Assembly (NCBI GenBank): GCA_916048055.1
Contig: CAJZHL010000012.1
Span: 124,001-188,000, forward strand
Source of the DNA: Pedinophyceae sp. YPF-701
Taxonomy: Eukaryota; Chlorophyta; Pedinophyceae
DNA length: 64,000 bases
Direction: 5' to 3'
Shown piece after piece: positions 9,756-20,739 of the stretch. Each line of letters starts with the position of its first letter. The first letter of the stretch is position 1. Both the position numbers and the translations under genes were made by a program. The notes under the pieces were generated by a model. The model was given only the letters and a program-made list of their open reading frames with translations, did no database searches and was not told the origin of the DNA.

Positions 9756-12332
9756 ATGCGCACTCCAATCGGTCGCCGACGGAGGAAACGGCTCCAAGCA
9801 GCGTTGCGTCTCAGCGACCAGGCCGGCACCGCCGAGGCGCGCACGCTGCGTGGCCACCTTTCGAATGGCACCCTGTTCCACCATGTCGCAAATCTAAATG
9901 ACCACGACCCGAACTTTCGACCCAGCATCACGCACGCACGCCGCATCGCGGCCGCTATTGCTCCGCAGGCATCTCCCCGTGCCTGGCCCCCTCCTAGCCC
10001 CCACCACACACCCTCCCACCCCGCCTCCGCACTAGCCCCTCGACCCTACTGGGACTACGTGCCCCGCGACGAACGGGCGCCCGCATACCCGCACCCGTGC
10101 CCCCCACCGAGCGCTCCTTTCCCACCGCCCCCGCCGGCGCTCTCGGACCTCGCCGCGCTACCATCGGTCACGGCAAACCCCCCGCTTGCGGCGCGCGGGG
10201 TTGTCTATGTCCTCTTGTGCCGGAAATACCCCTTCTTTTACTATGTCGGGGAGACATACCGCACAGCGATCGAACGACTGCAGGAGCACTTTGATGCAGC
10301 ATTCACGCACCATCCGAACGCCGTGCACACCCCGCTTTACGAGTTTATGCGACGAGTGTGGGCGCAGTCGCCGAACGGCCATGTCCCGTGGCGCGACTTC
10401 ACCATCGTGCCCCTCTTTCGCATCAATTTCGCACGCCAGGTGCCCATCCCGCCGGCGACTAGCCCGGACGCTTTGAAGGCCTGGTTCCACAAGTTCCGCA
10501 CCTACTCCCTGGCCTGGGAGCAGACCATGATACGCTGTCTGGGCTCCACATACCCCGGCGGCCTCAATTACTGCAAGGGCATGTGGAATTTCGGCTACGG
10601 AGCTGGCCACTCTGATGCTGCCCCATGGCCTCTATCCCCCCTGGCGTTCCAAATCGCCGCTGACCCCCACCCCGTAGCGATCCCCCACAACGACTTCCCC
10701 GTCCCGCCCGGCCCGAGTGGGCTCCCAGCGCTGGCGACCCTCTTCCAGCCAACGTTTGCCATCTCCTCCACGCATCAACGTACCATCCACCTCGACGCTG
10801 ACAACTGCCTCACAACTACGGCACCAGCGTTGTCCCTGCCCCCCGCTATCGCAGGCATGTCTCCGCGCCTCGGTACACGCGAGTATATCTACCAGACTCG
10901 CCTCCTTCTTGACGTTGTTTTGTTCCGCCGCGCCGGCGACACAGAGCACGATCATTGGAGACGCGCGGTGAACCATTGCACGGCAGCGAACATCGGAAAA
11001 TACCTCTTCTCCCTCCATCACTGCGTGTCGCACATGCATCCCGATGCGCTTAACCTGGGTCTCGACGAGCCCTTCTTGGTGGACTCCAGCCGCGGCATGC
11101 GTGACATGGTGACCGCGTATCTACATGACAACCCACCACGCTCAGCGATACATGCTCAACAACCACCTCTGCTGCTGGGCGCCGACATCAAGCGGCTCTA
11201 CACGCACATCCGGCACGAGACGAGCGCGGACCACGGGACCGGCCTCATCGACTGCGTCATCGAACACATCGACGCTGTTTTTGCACTGCATCCAGGGCAA
11301 CACCTCCTGATCGACTTGCAACCCGCGTTTGACGCGAGGGAGACGTGGTGGTGGGTGGCGCAGCTGCCGGACGCGGACGGCATGGTTGGGAAATGGGCAC
11401 CGAGCATCGAGCAACTTCATGGTCTCGTGCACATCCTCGTCAAACGCGCCTACGTGGTGTTCGGGGGCGTCGTATATCACCAGACCTGCGGTGTGCCCAT
11501 GGGGCTCTCGGCCTCCCCCCACCTCGCGAACTGCTACATGTTCCGGCATGAGCTCGCGTTCCTCTGCCAGTTTCGCGACCGCTGGTTGAGCACTGGCGAC
11601 GTCGCTTGGCTGAAGGTCTTGGGGTCTTTCCGTTATTCCAGGCGCTACATCGACGACAATTTCTCTCTCGCGAACGCACTGTACCGCTACTTCAACACCC
11701 ACCCCCGCCCCCCCACCCCGCCCCCCGAAACCCCGTCGTCGATCGTAGATCTCATCTCTGGTATACATAACATGTACCCCCCCTGTCTTGAGGTCGAATT
11801 TGACGCCCCAGCGAACCCGCTCGACGGTGTCTCCTTCCTAGACCTCCGCGTGCGTCCGCATCCCGAATATCAGGGCTTCCTCCTGATCTCGCACTATGAC
11901 AAACGCGGTCTGTTTCCTGAGAACATTCACCTCATACAGTACCCCCACGCTTCGTGTGCGCTGCTGCGACGACACCTTTACAACATCGTCCGCACCGAAC
12001 ACATCCGCGTGTCCAGCGAGGTGACTGACCGCGACAGCTACGTAGCCAAGATGTCGGCCATGATGCGCTACATGCGTACGCATCGAGGTTACTGCATGCG
12101 ACAGGTCCTGGCGATCCACCGCGCCGCCTGCCGGACGCACCCGAGCCCGCATTTTGGCCCTGCCACGCCGGCGGGCCTGGCTGACCTCGTGCGTCGCCAC
12201 GTGCAGTTTGCAGACCATACTGGCCAACCTGCTGACAGGGCGTGCCCGGCGCCCTGCAACTCGTCACCCTCATACATGATCCCGGCGCTGCGAAGCTGGC
12301 TCGGAACTATCCAGCCATGCCCGCACACATGA
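9756..12332 (+). CDS. Penelope-like element polyprotein (GIY-YIG + reverse transcriptase)
   Basis: An ORF of 858 aa from the ATG at 9756; the frame is open upstream to 9630 without another ATG. A basic N-terminus (RTPIGRRRRKR) and a Pro-rich linker lead to a GIY-YIG nuclease at about residues 147-230 (VVYVLL ... YYVGET ... RLQEHF). The reverse transcriptase follows from about residue 440: LLLGADIKRLYTHI (catalytic Asp), GVPMGLSASPHLANCYM (motif 4), RYIDDNF (YIDD active site, about residue 631) and VSFLDLRV. The C-terminal tail of about 150 residues includes His/Cys-containing sequence without a recognised domain. The protein is expected to nick target DNA and prime reverse transcription from the nick. 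Base composition is less GC-extreme than in the neighbouring host genes. Confidence 0.9.
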   Translation: MRTPIGRRRRKRLQAALRLSDQAGTAEARTLRGHLSNGTLFHHVANLNDHDPNFRPSITHARRIAAAIAPQASPRAWPPPSPHHTPSHPASALAPRPYWDYVPRDERAPAYPHPCPPPSAPFPPPPPALSDLAALPSVTANPPLAARGVVYVLLCRKYPFFYYVGETYRTAIERLQEHFDAAFTHHPNAVHTPLYEFMRRVWAQSPNGHVPWRDFTIVPLFRINFARQVPIPPATSPDALKAWFHKFRTYSLAWEQTMIRCLGSTYPGGLNYCKGMWNFGYGAGHSDAAPWPLSPLAFQIAADPHPVAIPHNDFPVPPGPSGLPALATLFQPTFAISSTHQRTIHLDADNCLTTTAPALSLPPAIAGMSPRLGTREYIYQTRLLLDVVLFRRAGDTEHDHWRRAVNHCTAANIGKYLFSLHHCVSHMHPDALNLGLDEPFLVDSSRGMRDMVTAYLHDNPPRSAIHAQQPPLLLGADIKRLYTHIRHETSADHGTGLIDCVIEHIDAVFALHPGQHLLIDLQPAFDARETWWWVAQLPDADGMVGKWAPSIEQLHGLVHILVKRAYVVFGGVVYHQTCGVPMGLSASPHLANCYMFRHELAFLCQFRDRWLSTGDVAWLKVLGSFRYSRRYIDDNFSLANALYRYFNTHPRPPTPPPETPSSIVDLISGIHNMYPPCLEVEFDAPANPLDGVSFLDLRVRPHPEYQGFLLISHYDKRGLFPENIHLIQYPHASCALLRRHLYNIVRTEHIRVSSEVTDRDSYVAKMSAMMRYMRTHRGYCMRQVLAIHRAACRTHPSPHFGPATPAGLADLVRRHVQFADHTGQPADRACPAPCNSSPSYMIPALRSWLGTIQPCPHT

Positions 12333-12397
12333 CGCACTCTGTTACCCCCCCGATGTTGACATGTTGGCCATGCGCGTATTCCGTGGCCGCTAGACCG

Positions 12398-12804
12398 AGG
12401 TATGATCCCTTTTCGCATGACAGGCCACGCGCGGGGACGGCGATGACGAGGAGAGCTGAGTAGCCGTCGGCGCGTCGCCACACAACGCGGACAATGCCGC
12501 AGACTCAGTCACCGCTGTCACCCAGCCGGCTGCCGACACCCCCTGGTACAAGCAGCCTAGGACGTGGACCAGCACTTCGGCGCGTCGGCTGGCGGGCGTC
12601 GTCCAGTACTCGCGCGGCTCGCCGCGTTGTTGCTGACGACGCCCGCCACTCACTCTAACTGATTGCAGGTCAGAGCCTTCCCTTGGCACATGATGGCACG
12701 CTCACATGGCATTTCGCGCGAGTACTCCTAGCACGCTGCCGCCTTGATCAGGACGATAGCACACCCGCATTTCGTTTCGTGCGCGGGTGGTCAATTACTA
12801 CTCT
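12398..12804 (+). repeat. Right pseudo-LTR of the Penelope-like element
   Basis: Direct repeat of 9064-9472 with a one-base G-run length difference. It ends exactly at the target-site duplication starting at 12805. A third copy closes the truncated element (35047-35454). Confidence 0.9.
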
Positions 12805-12812
12805 ATGGGTGG

Positions 12813-13129
12813 GTGGCGCGCGGCCAACTATCACTGAAGTGGTTGGTGCATGTGCTGTGGCGTGGCGGTGCGTAGGGTGCGGAACGCGGATCTCGCGGCG
12901 CCACGCGAGAGCATGTCGCGCGTGCGTTGTTGCGTGTGTGAGCGGTCGGTTCCGGTGGCGCCCGGCGACGCGAGCTGGTGGGGTGGCGTGAACCGGGGGG
13001 TCGCTAGGAGCGGAGCGCCGCGTCCGCGATGGGCGCAGACGACGCGTCGCCCAGGCAGTTCAGTCGTGTTGGATTGCTCGTCGATCGATTCAGTCCTGCG
13101 TCGAGACCCTGCATGGCTCGGCGGGGACG
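12813..13129. other. Short spacer upstream of MPS1
   Basis: About 315 bp between the Penelope-like element and the MPS1 start codon, presumably MPS1 5' UTR and what remains of its promoter. It has no ORF with support. Confidence 0.4.
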
Positions 13130-16100
13130 ATGAAGCGTGCCGCTCTCGCGCCGCACGACGTCAACGTCGCGAACGTTCCGGACAAGGTGAGCGGCCTCCC
13201 TCGTTCCGAGCATATGATTCTATCGACCGGCGGGATCGACACATCGCGTAGGCGCCCACGCAGCCCCGACCCGCTGCTCACGATCAGCTGTTCTCGGCAA
13301 GTTCGCGCTGCAGGCTGACCAGTCCGCCAAGGGCGCGTTGTGGCGCACGGACCTGACAGAATACGTTCAGCAGGGCCGCGGAGCCAGCGGGCATGCGGAG
13401 AGGCAGCAGCTGGCTGCCGCCATCGAGGCATCTCCTGCCAGCGCAGAAGCTTGGCTGGCCTTCCTCACGCGCGAGGAGGAGTGCGCGCGTGTCTCTGGCT
13501 CTGGCCCGGCCCTCAAGCGAGGGAGGGTTCCGTTGAAGCGGCTGTACGACCGCTGCACGCAGGTGGTGCCCCTCGCGGGCAACCGGGCCTCTGACGCCTA
13601 CCTTGCGCTCTGGCTCGGCCTCGCGCGACAGCAGAGCGCCCACGGGCTGGTGGAGGACGCGCGGGAGACGTACAAGAGTCTCAAGAACAACATGATTGGC
13701 ACGAATCAGGCCGTTCTTTTTCAGGTGCGACGAACGAGCGCATCCCGGCGACCTCAACAAAATTCTTCAATCGGGGACTCTTCTGCGAACAGGCCTTTCC
13801 ACCCCCCTGAAACCTACGAGACCGGCGAACCTCTATCGTTTCGTTACCCTGCAGGAGTGGGCGGCCTTCGAGGCGGCCTGTGGGCGTCACCGGAAGGCCA
13901 CGGACATTTTGCGCAAGGGCATCGACGCAAACGCCAAGCCTTCCGCGCCCCTGCACGACCTGCTGCGATCCTTCGAGCGCAACTCGGCCATCGGCGACGA
14001 GCCGGCAGTGCCCCGGGGTGCAGCCACGCCGGCGCCGGGCCGCTCGCATGCGGAAGAGGCTCCGTCGATGGCGCCCGAGCACACGCTCCGCACCCCGGCG
14101 CCGCGAGCGGCCGCCGTCGGGAGCCTGCCAACGCGCACGCCGATCGGCTCGCAGGCCCCGGCGCCCGTCGCCCGCCGCGCCCCCGCAACTGCGCGGCGGC
14201 CGGCGACGCTCGCCACTCCGGCGCACGCCGACGCCCTGAACGGCGCCACCCCGGGCGTGTGCGGCACGGCCTCGGCGCACACCATGGCCAGCGTCGCGTC
14301 CTCGCGGTCGTCCGAGTCCGTCTCGCAGGCCACGAGCGCCACCGGACACATCCCTACGTCTTCGGCGCCGGTGCCGCGCTGCTCGGACGCCGGGCACGCC
14401 GGCGACGACGGCGGGAACGACATGGAGATCGACGAGACGGGGAGGATCGTCGACCGCGCCAGCGCCGCCCCGCCCGGGGCGTCGTCCGCGCCCCCACCGC
14501 CGCTGCCGCCAGGGGCGCGCAGCGACGCTGCAGCCGCAGGGCGGCTCGTCGCGCCCGGGAGCGTCGCGACCGCATCGACGGCGGCGGTCACGGCAAGCAG
14601 CGGTCACGACACGACGCGCGTGAGCTCGGCGGCGGCAGCGGGCGACGGTGCCGCCGGCGCGCCCTCCGCCAAGCGCCACCCGACGTTCCGCCGCCTCGGC
14701 CTGTCCGGCGGCGCCGCAAGGCGCGTCATGCGCTCAGAGGACGCGGCCCCGAGCGCGAGCGGCCTCGCGGCGCCGAGCGCGAGCGTTGCGGAGGTTGCGC
14801 TGGACCCGGTGGCGCAGGCGGCGGAAGAACGGCAAGTCGAACCGGCCGCGGCAAAGGAGGCGGAGGCAGGGGGCAGTCTCCGCGTGCACGACAGCGCGCC
14901 GGCCGCAGAGCGCGCGCAGCCCGCGCAGGAGCACGCGGCGAACCCCGCGGCGGCGGCGGCGGGGGGGTCGAAGCGCGCGCCCCTGCGCACGCTGGCGTCG
15001 CATCCGGCGGACGCGCAACCGGCGACAGGCGCAGCGAGCGATAGGGCCGCGCCGGTTTCGAAGGAGGGCGAGCCGCCCGCGCAGGCGCCGGCTCCCCCGC
15101 CGCCCGCCGCGCAGGACGCAGCGAAGGCTGCCCCGCGGCCCGCGCGCCCGGTGCAGCAGCGGCCCGCCGATCCATCGGTCCTGGTCAACGGCGTCAAGTA
15201 CAAGGTGAGCGCGGCGCCAGCGCCGCCCCAGAGCCCGGTGCAACGGTCAACACGATTTCTTTCTTCCCTGGCTCGCGCTGCGTCGGGCAGCTCCGCCGCG
15301 TGCGTGGCGGCTCCGCTCCCGCGACGGCGGTCCATCGTTGCTGTGCGCGCAGGTGCTGGAGTGCGTGGGCAAGGGCGGCTCCAGCAAGGTGTACAAGGTC
15401 ATTGGTCCGGACAACCGCATCTACGCGCTGAAGCGCATCAAGCTGGACGGGCGCGACCCCGAGGCCTCGCGGGGTTTCCTCGACGAGGTGTCCCTCCTCA
15501 AGCGCCTCCAGGGCCGCGACAACATCGTCCGCCTCATCGACAGCGAGACCCCCCCGGACACCCACCTGCTGTACGTGGTGCTCGAGTACGGCGAGACGGA
15601 CCTCGCGCGGCTTCTGCACCGCCACGGCAAGGCGCGGCGCGAGCGCGGCGAGACGGGGTTCGACGAGAACTTCGTGCGCATGTACTGGCAGCAGATGCTG
15701 CGCGCCGTCGACGAGATCCACCGCGAGCGCATCGTGCACTCCGACCTCAAGCCGGCCAACTTCCTCGTCGTCGAGGGCACGCTGCGGCTGATCGACTTCG
15801 GCATCGCCAAGGCCATCAGCAGCGACACCACGTCCATCGCGCGCGAGGGGCAGGTGGGCACGCTCAACTACATGTCCCCGGAGGCCATCGCGGGGGGGTC
15901 CGGGACGGGGCCCGGGGGCAAGCCGGGCTTCAAGGTCGGCCGCGCCAGCGACATCTGGTCGCTCGGCTGCATCCTGTACCAGATGGTGTACGGACAGACG
16001 CCGTTTGCGTCGCTGCAGTTCGTGCAAAAGATCCACGCCATCACGGACCCGCGGCACGAGATCCAGTTCCCGCCCGTGGAGCCGAACGCGCCGGACGTGA

Positions 16101-16378
16101 TCGACGTCATGCGGCGGTGCCTCGACCGGGACCCCCGCCGGCGCGCGGACATCCCCGCGCTGCTGGAGCATGCCTTCCTGCACCCGTCCAAGAGCGCCGC
16201 GGGCCCGACGGGGCCGCCAGCGGCGCCGGGGCTGTCCGCGGAGCACCTGCGGGCGATGCTGCGGCAGATGGCGGCGATCAACGGCCGGGAGGGCGCGGAC
16301 GTGCATGCCATGGCGGAGGTCATCATGGGGCAGGTGGCGCGCGGGCAGCCGCTGGACCTGACGCAGTTTTTCAAGTAG
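13130..16378 (+). CDS. MPS1/TTK spindle-checkpoint protein kinase
   Basis: Dual-specificity kinase acting at kinetochores in spindle-checkpoint signalling. Inferred exons are 13130-13186, 13314-13724, 13855-15204 and 15353-16378, all phase 0, giving 947 aa. Residues about 20-190 form the MPS1-type TPR region (SAEAWLAFLTREEECARV, AYLALWLGLARQ, then across an intron EWAAFEAACGRHRKATDILRKGI). A disordered Ala/Pro/Ser linker of about 400 residues follows. The C-terminal kinase has GKGGSSKVYKV, ALKRI, HSDLKPANFL (the TTK catalytic-loop form), DFGIAKAI and VGTLNYMSPEAI. About 65 residues follow the kinase core and end DLTQFFK. Reading through the introns would break both the TPR and the kinase regions, which supports the exon joins. 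The Penelope-like insertion ends about 320 bp upstream and may affect its promoter. Confidence 0.93.
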
Positions 16379-16828
16379 GCGAGCGCGTGGCCGGGTCGAT
16401 GCAGCAAGGGGGCGTCTACGCCTCGGCGCGCGAGACGGACGCGTGGAATGTTGGTTGGTGCGCACACATGTGAGGACAAGGGGCTGTCAGTCAGACGCGG
16501 TCCACAGGGCGACGTGGAGCTATTCGTGCGGGGCCTGGATGCCGCCTGGGGTGCTGCTGTGAGGGTTCGGGTCGCGTGCAGGTGGGGGTGGGGCCACAGT
16601 CAGTGGCTGACGTCTGTCGTCTGCGCGTGCGGGCGCGCTGGGCGTGTTGAGAGGCCTGGATGGGCGCACGCAGCGGCAGAAGTTGTCGGGATCGACGGCA
16701 TTCAGCAGGCACCCCCGAAGGCGGTATCTTCCGGCACCCCGCGAGTGGGCTAGGAGACCTAGCAACAGCAGGGTTTCGCACAACGCTGAAAGGCGCCTTC
16801 AAGGGTCCGTGGGCCCCTGGCCGGCTAG
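16379..16828. other. Intergenic region MPS1 to glycerol kinase
   Basis: 450 bp between two genes on the same strand, holding the MPS1 3' end and the glycerol kinase promoter. No RNA gene, repeat or supported ORF was seen. Confidence 0.4.
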
Positions 16829-19028
16829 ATGGAGGTCGTGGGAGCCATTGACCAGGGGACGCAGTCCACTAGGTTCTTCCTGTACAGTAAAGATGCCAAA
16901 CCCCTGGTCAGCCACCAGGTGCGCTGCATCCCTCGCGCGCTGTGCGCGCTGCAACGCGGAGAGACCCCGATATCACAGCTCCGGTTCTCGCAATGACATA
17001 GATATCCATCCGCACGGCAGCACGGGCGCCCAGGGTGCCGCAGGGACTGCAGCGGGGCACCGTGGACGTTGCAAGTCCAGGTCCTCGCTGTCCTTATTGC
17101 GAGACGCCACAACGCTTCAGATTCACGCTCCGCCTCGTTCTGACCAACGATATGACCAGGGGTCGTTGAGGGGCAGCCCCGGCCCCTGCGAGAGCGGCGA
17201 CGGGCGCACCCAGTCCTGAGCATGGTCGGTGCTCGCAGGTGCCGCTCACGCAGCACTCGCCGCAGCCGGGGTGGTGCGAGCAGGACCCCGCCGACATCAT
17301 CGAGTCAGTCTACAAGGCCATCGACGGCTGCATGGCGGAGGCGAAGTCCAAGGTCCGCGGCAGCATCAACCACCGCCCGCGCCCTCCTCCGCCGCCCCCG
17401 TGCCGCTACCCGCCGACCCCGATTCGCCTTTTCTCGTCCCACAACGCTTCCAGACGCTCAGAACCACCTCTCCGGCCCGCCAAACGCGCAGCTCGGGGAC
17501 GTGAAGATCGTGGCGATCGGCCTCACCAACCAGCGCGAGACGACGGTGGCGTGGGACCGCAACACGGGCGCGCCCCTGTGCCGGGCGATCGTGTGGCACG
17601 ACACGCGCACGTCCGACATCGCGCACCGCGCGTGCGACGCGTTCCTCACGGGCCACGAGCACTTCCGCGTGAAGACGGGCCTGCCTATCTCAACGTACTT
17701 TTCCGCCCTCAAGATCAAGTGGATGATGGAGAACGTCCCGGAGGTGGCCGCCGCCGTCGCCGAGGGCCGCTGCCTCTTCGGCACCGTCGACTCCTGGGTC
17801 GTCTACAACCTCACGGGGGGTGTCCACGTCACTGACGTCACCAACGCCTCCCGCACCCTCCTGATGGGCATCGAGTCCCTCGCCTGGGAGGAGGACCTGT
17901 GCAAGTGGTGGGGCGTCCCGATGGAAACCCTGCCCCGCATCGCGAGCTGCGCGGAGGAGCTCGGCCGCGTGGCGTCGGCGCGCGTGCCCCCCGCGCTGGC
18001 CGGCGTGCCCGTGGCGGGCTGCATCGGCGACCAGCAGGCGGCGGCGCTCGGGCAGCGGTGCCACGAGGGGCAGGCGAAGTGCACGTACGGCACGGGGGCG
18101 TTCCTGCTGCTGAACACGGGCACGCGGCTGGTGCGGTCGAGGAACGGCCTCCTCACCACGCCTGCCTTCCAGCTGGGCAAGGGCGTCGCGGCGCAGTACG
18201 CGCTGGAGGGGGCGATCGGCGTGGCCGGGCAGGGCATCTCGTGGCTGAAGGACAACATGGAGATCATCAGCAGCCCAGCGGAGTCGGAGACCCTCGCGGC
18301 CTCCGTGCCGGTGCGCCCACGCACGGCCCTGTCTGCGCGTGGGCGGCCGCTCGATCGGCACATGAAGCGGCTGCCCTGCTGATTGTCGTGTGTGTCGGCG
18401 GTGGCGTTCCGCGCGCGTGGGGGCGCTGCGAGACCCGTGCAGGATGTCACGAGCTGTTGACACGTGTGCCGCCCTTCGTCGTTCCCCGCAGGACTCGGGC
18501 GGCGTGTACTTCGTCCCGGCGTTCGGCGGCCTGCTCGCGCCGCACTGGCGCGACGACGCGCGCGGCGTCCTGATCGGCATGACCCTCAACACGCGGCGTG
18601 CGCACGTCGTGCGCGCCATGCTCGACGCCATCGCGATGCAGACCCGCGAGGTCCTCGACGCGATGCGGCTCGATGCAGCCGCGGGCGGCGGCGCCGGCGC
18701 CGACCTGGACCAGCTGCGCGTCGACGGCGGAGCGACGGCGAACTCCCTGCTGATGCAGATCACTGCTGACGCGCTGGGGCACGCCGTGGTGCGGCCGGCG
18801 CACCAGGAGACGACGTCGCTGGGCGCGGCGTTTGCGGCGGGGCTCGCCGTCGGGTTCTACACCCCCGAGGGGGTCTTCAACCGGCGCGTCGAGGGGGACA
18901 CAGTGTTCACGCCGCAGGTGAGCGACGCGCAGCGCGTGGCGATGACGGCGGCGTGGAAGGTCGCGATCGAGCGCTCGCTCGGCCTCGCGGACCTGGGGAA
19001 GGCCACGGCGGAGGCGGCGAAGATGTGA
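16829..19028 (+). CDS. Glycerol kinase (FGGY family)
   Basis: ATP-dependent phosphorylation of glycerol to glycerol-3-phosphate, feeding glycolysis and glycerolipid synthesis. Inferred exons are 16829-16918, 17239-17352, 17492-18310 and 18492-19028, all phase 0, giving 519 aa, normal for the family. Motifs: GAIDQGTQSTRF at the N-terminus (phosphate-binding loop), PGWCEQDP, GLTNQRETTVAWDR, VWHDTRT, GCIGDQQAA, YGTGAFLLLNTG, then in exon 4 VYFVPAFGGLLAPHW, DGGATANSLLMQ and TSLGAAFAAGLAVG. The ATG at 16829 gives the family start with no targeting peptide, so it is probably cytosolic. A 25-bp palindrome lies 28 bp after the stop. Confidence 0.95.
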
Positions 19029-19055
19029 CGCGTGCCCCGGGGTTGTGTTGATGCA

Positions 19056-19080
19056 GTCAGACCTGGTCACCAGGTCTGAC
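19056..19080. repeat. 25-bp palindrome downstream of glycerol kinase
   Basis: GTCAGACCTGGT-C-ACCAGGTCTGAC has two 12-bp perfectly complementary arms around one central base. It begins 28 bp after the glycerol kinase stop codon. It could form a hairpin in the 3' UTR, bind a dimeric protein, or be coincidental. Confidence 0.85.
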
Positions 19081-19683
19081 ACCAGTGGTGTCGGGCGGCG
19101 CCTGGCGGTTGATTGCCTGGCGCGGCGGCCGCCTGCTCTCGTCGAGGTCGAGCTGCGGGCCGTCGGACGTCGCGGTGGCGATCGTCCGGGGGGCCGCTCC
19201 GCCATGGTCAGTGGGCTGCGGCCCGTGCGGGCGCGCCATGTGCTTCGTAGTGCCCCGGAAGTGATTGACGAGCTCGTGTGTCGAGCGAGGGTGGCCTGCA
19301 ACGCAACTTGCGTCGCACCCACCGACTGCACGGGGCGCGGCGAAGGCGCAACCGCTGCGCTCTCCAGGGCCTGGGTCCCTCGGGCCTGGTGTGCGTCGCC
19401 AGGTGCAGTTCGTGAGCCTGATTCAAATGATTCAGACTCTACCTCGGCGCTGGGGCTGATCAGAGATGTTGCGCTGGCCGCAACACGCGCTGCTGGACGG
19501 AGGAGAGACTGGGGTCCTCTGCTGCCGAACAGCTCGGGATTTGCCCCACCAGGACGTTTCCGCGCGCTCCGAAGCCATCACGACTGTCCTCCAGATCGAT
19601 ATCATGTCGGAGGGGCAAGATTCACGCGTGTTCGTCAGCTTCATTCGTCGTGCGGAAGCCATACCTCGCGCACCGCTGCACAG

Positions 19684-20439
19684 CCGCGGTCCCTGCGCGA
19701 AGAAATCCTCAACGTCCCGAACGCGATCTCGGTAGCCCGGCTCCTCTCCTCGCCGCTCATCTTCAGCCTGATCGTCCAAGAGCGCTGGGACGTGGCGTTG
19801 CCGGCACTCGCGCTCTCCGGGGCGAGCGACTGGGCCGACGGCTTCGCGGCGCGGAAGCTGAATCAGGAATCCGTGCTCGGCACCTACCTCGATCCCGTCG
19901 CGGACAAAGCCCTCGTCGGCGCCACCGTCGCCGCCCTGTACGCCCAGGGCTCCCTCCCGCTGCCCACCGTCGGCATCATCCTCTTCAGGTCCGCCGCGCG
20001 CCTCTCAAACCGCGACGCGCGCACCGGGCACAGCCCTGTCGTCCAGCGCGCAGCCCGTCCCTCCAACCTCGCCCACGTTGCTGTGGACCTGCTCCATCGC
20101 AGGGATGTGTATCTCATTGGCGGGAGTCTTCTGGCCCGCGCCAAGCACCTGCAGGGGCACCGTCTCACTCCGAGGACGTTCTTCCAGCTCGCGCCGGGGC
20201 CCTCGCACGGCCAGGCGTCCGCTCCGGCGATCGAGCCGGTGCGTCCAACCCTCCTGAGCAAGGCAAACACGTGCTTGCAGTTGGCGCTGGCCGGCGCTGC
20301 GATCACGGGACAGGCGTACGGGGTGCCGCCGGCGGAGGCGATCGGTGCGCTGCAGGTCGCGACCGTCGCGACGACCGTGGGGTCGCTGGCGCAGTACCAC
20401 CGACGTTTTGCCCGCGTGTGGGGGCGCCCGCTGGGCTAG
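19684..20439 (+). CDS. Cardiolipin synthase-like CDP-alcohol phosphatidyltransferase
   Basis: Predicted to join CDP-diacylglycerol and phosphatidylglycerol into cardiolipin in the mitochondrial inner membrane. Coding is clear from 19684 to 19988 and from 20103 to 20439. The 114-bp intron starts GTCCGC, and its removal joins GIILF-RDVYLIGGSLLARAKHL. The CDP-OH-P signature D-x2-DG-x2-AR-x8-G-x3-D-x3-D is complete in SDWADGFAARKL ... GTYLDPVADK. Hydrophobic segments flank it, and PTLLSKANTCLQLALAG resembles the conserved cardiolipin synthase C-terminal region. The N-terminus is unresolved. The core frame is open back to 19051, but a good mitochondrial presequence candidate starts at ATG 19466 (MLRWPQHALL) in another frame and would need an intron ending at the CACAG before 19684. 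A related phosphatidylglycerophosphate synthase is the alternative identity. Confidence 0.82.
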   Translation, partial: PRSLREEILNVPNAISVARLLSSPLIFSLIVQERWDVALPALALSGASDWADGFAARKLNQESVLGTYLDPVADKALVGATVAALYAQGSLPLPTVGIILFRSAARLSNRDARTGHSPVVQRAARPSNLAHVAVDLLHRRDVYLIGGSLLARAKHLQGHRLTPRTFFQLAPGPSHGQASAPAIEPVRPTLLSKANTCLQLALAGAAITGQAYGVPPAEAIGALQVATVATTVGSLAQYHRRFARVWGRPLG

Positions 20440-20739
20440 GCACCTCGCGCGGACTAGGCGCGGTTCCCGCCCGGCGCCGTGCGCCTGCGAGGGAGGTCGC
20501 CGCCGCACACCGCTGCGGGCATGCCGTGGTGGGCGGCGTGCGAGGGCCTCGTGGGGCAACTGAGCGGCCACCTGCGGCAGCCAGCTCGGTCGATCGATCA
20601 AGCAGCCCGACTGACCGGCGGGGGAGGAATCGGCGCGATCAGTTCGTAAGACGAGTGAGGTGAGGTGTCACATTCTTCGCGTCGTCAGCCATAAGGCTTT
20701 GGGACCTGAAAAGATCATTCGACTAGGTGGCGAGTCATG
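20440..20739. other. Spacer containing the start of a dispersed repeat
   Basis: 3' flank of the cardiolipin synthase-like gene. From about 20655 the DNA matches 60205-60273, with one indel of about 15-20 bp. This is the non-coding side of the repeated segment annotated next. Confidence 0.5.

Larger units (their letters stand above)
9046..12804 (+). mobile_element. Full-length Penelope-like retroelement with N-terminal GIY-YIG
   Basis: The element is bounded by direct repeats of about 410 bp (pseudo-LTRs, 9046-9472 and 12398-12804) around one long ORF. It is flanked by an 8-bp target-site duplication, ATGGGTGG, at 9038-9045 and 12805-12812. The encoded protein has GIY-YIG endonuclease motifs before a Penelope-type reverse transcriptase. 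This order matches the Chlamys/Naiad-type clade described from green algae, protists and invertebrates. The element sits in the 3' flank of the PDK1-like gene and about 320 bp upstream of MPS1, in the same orientation. The ORF is intact and the terminal repeats nearly identical, so insertion looks recent. A truncated relative lies at 33689-35454. Confidence 0.9.

Noticed and set aside
9046-12804. LTR retrotransposon or DIRS-like element
   Set aside because: Although it has direct terminal repeats, there is no gag, protease, integrase or tyrosine recombinase, and the reverse transcriptase and GIY-YIG motifs are of Penelope type.
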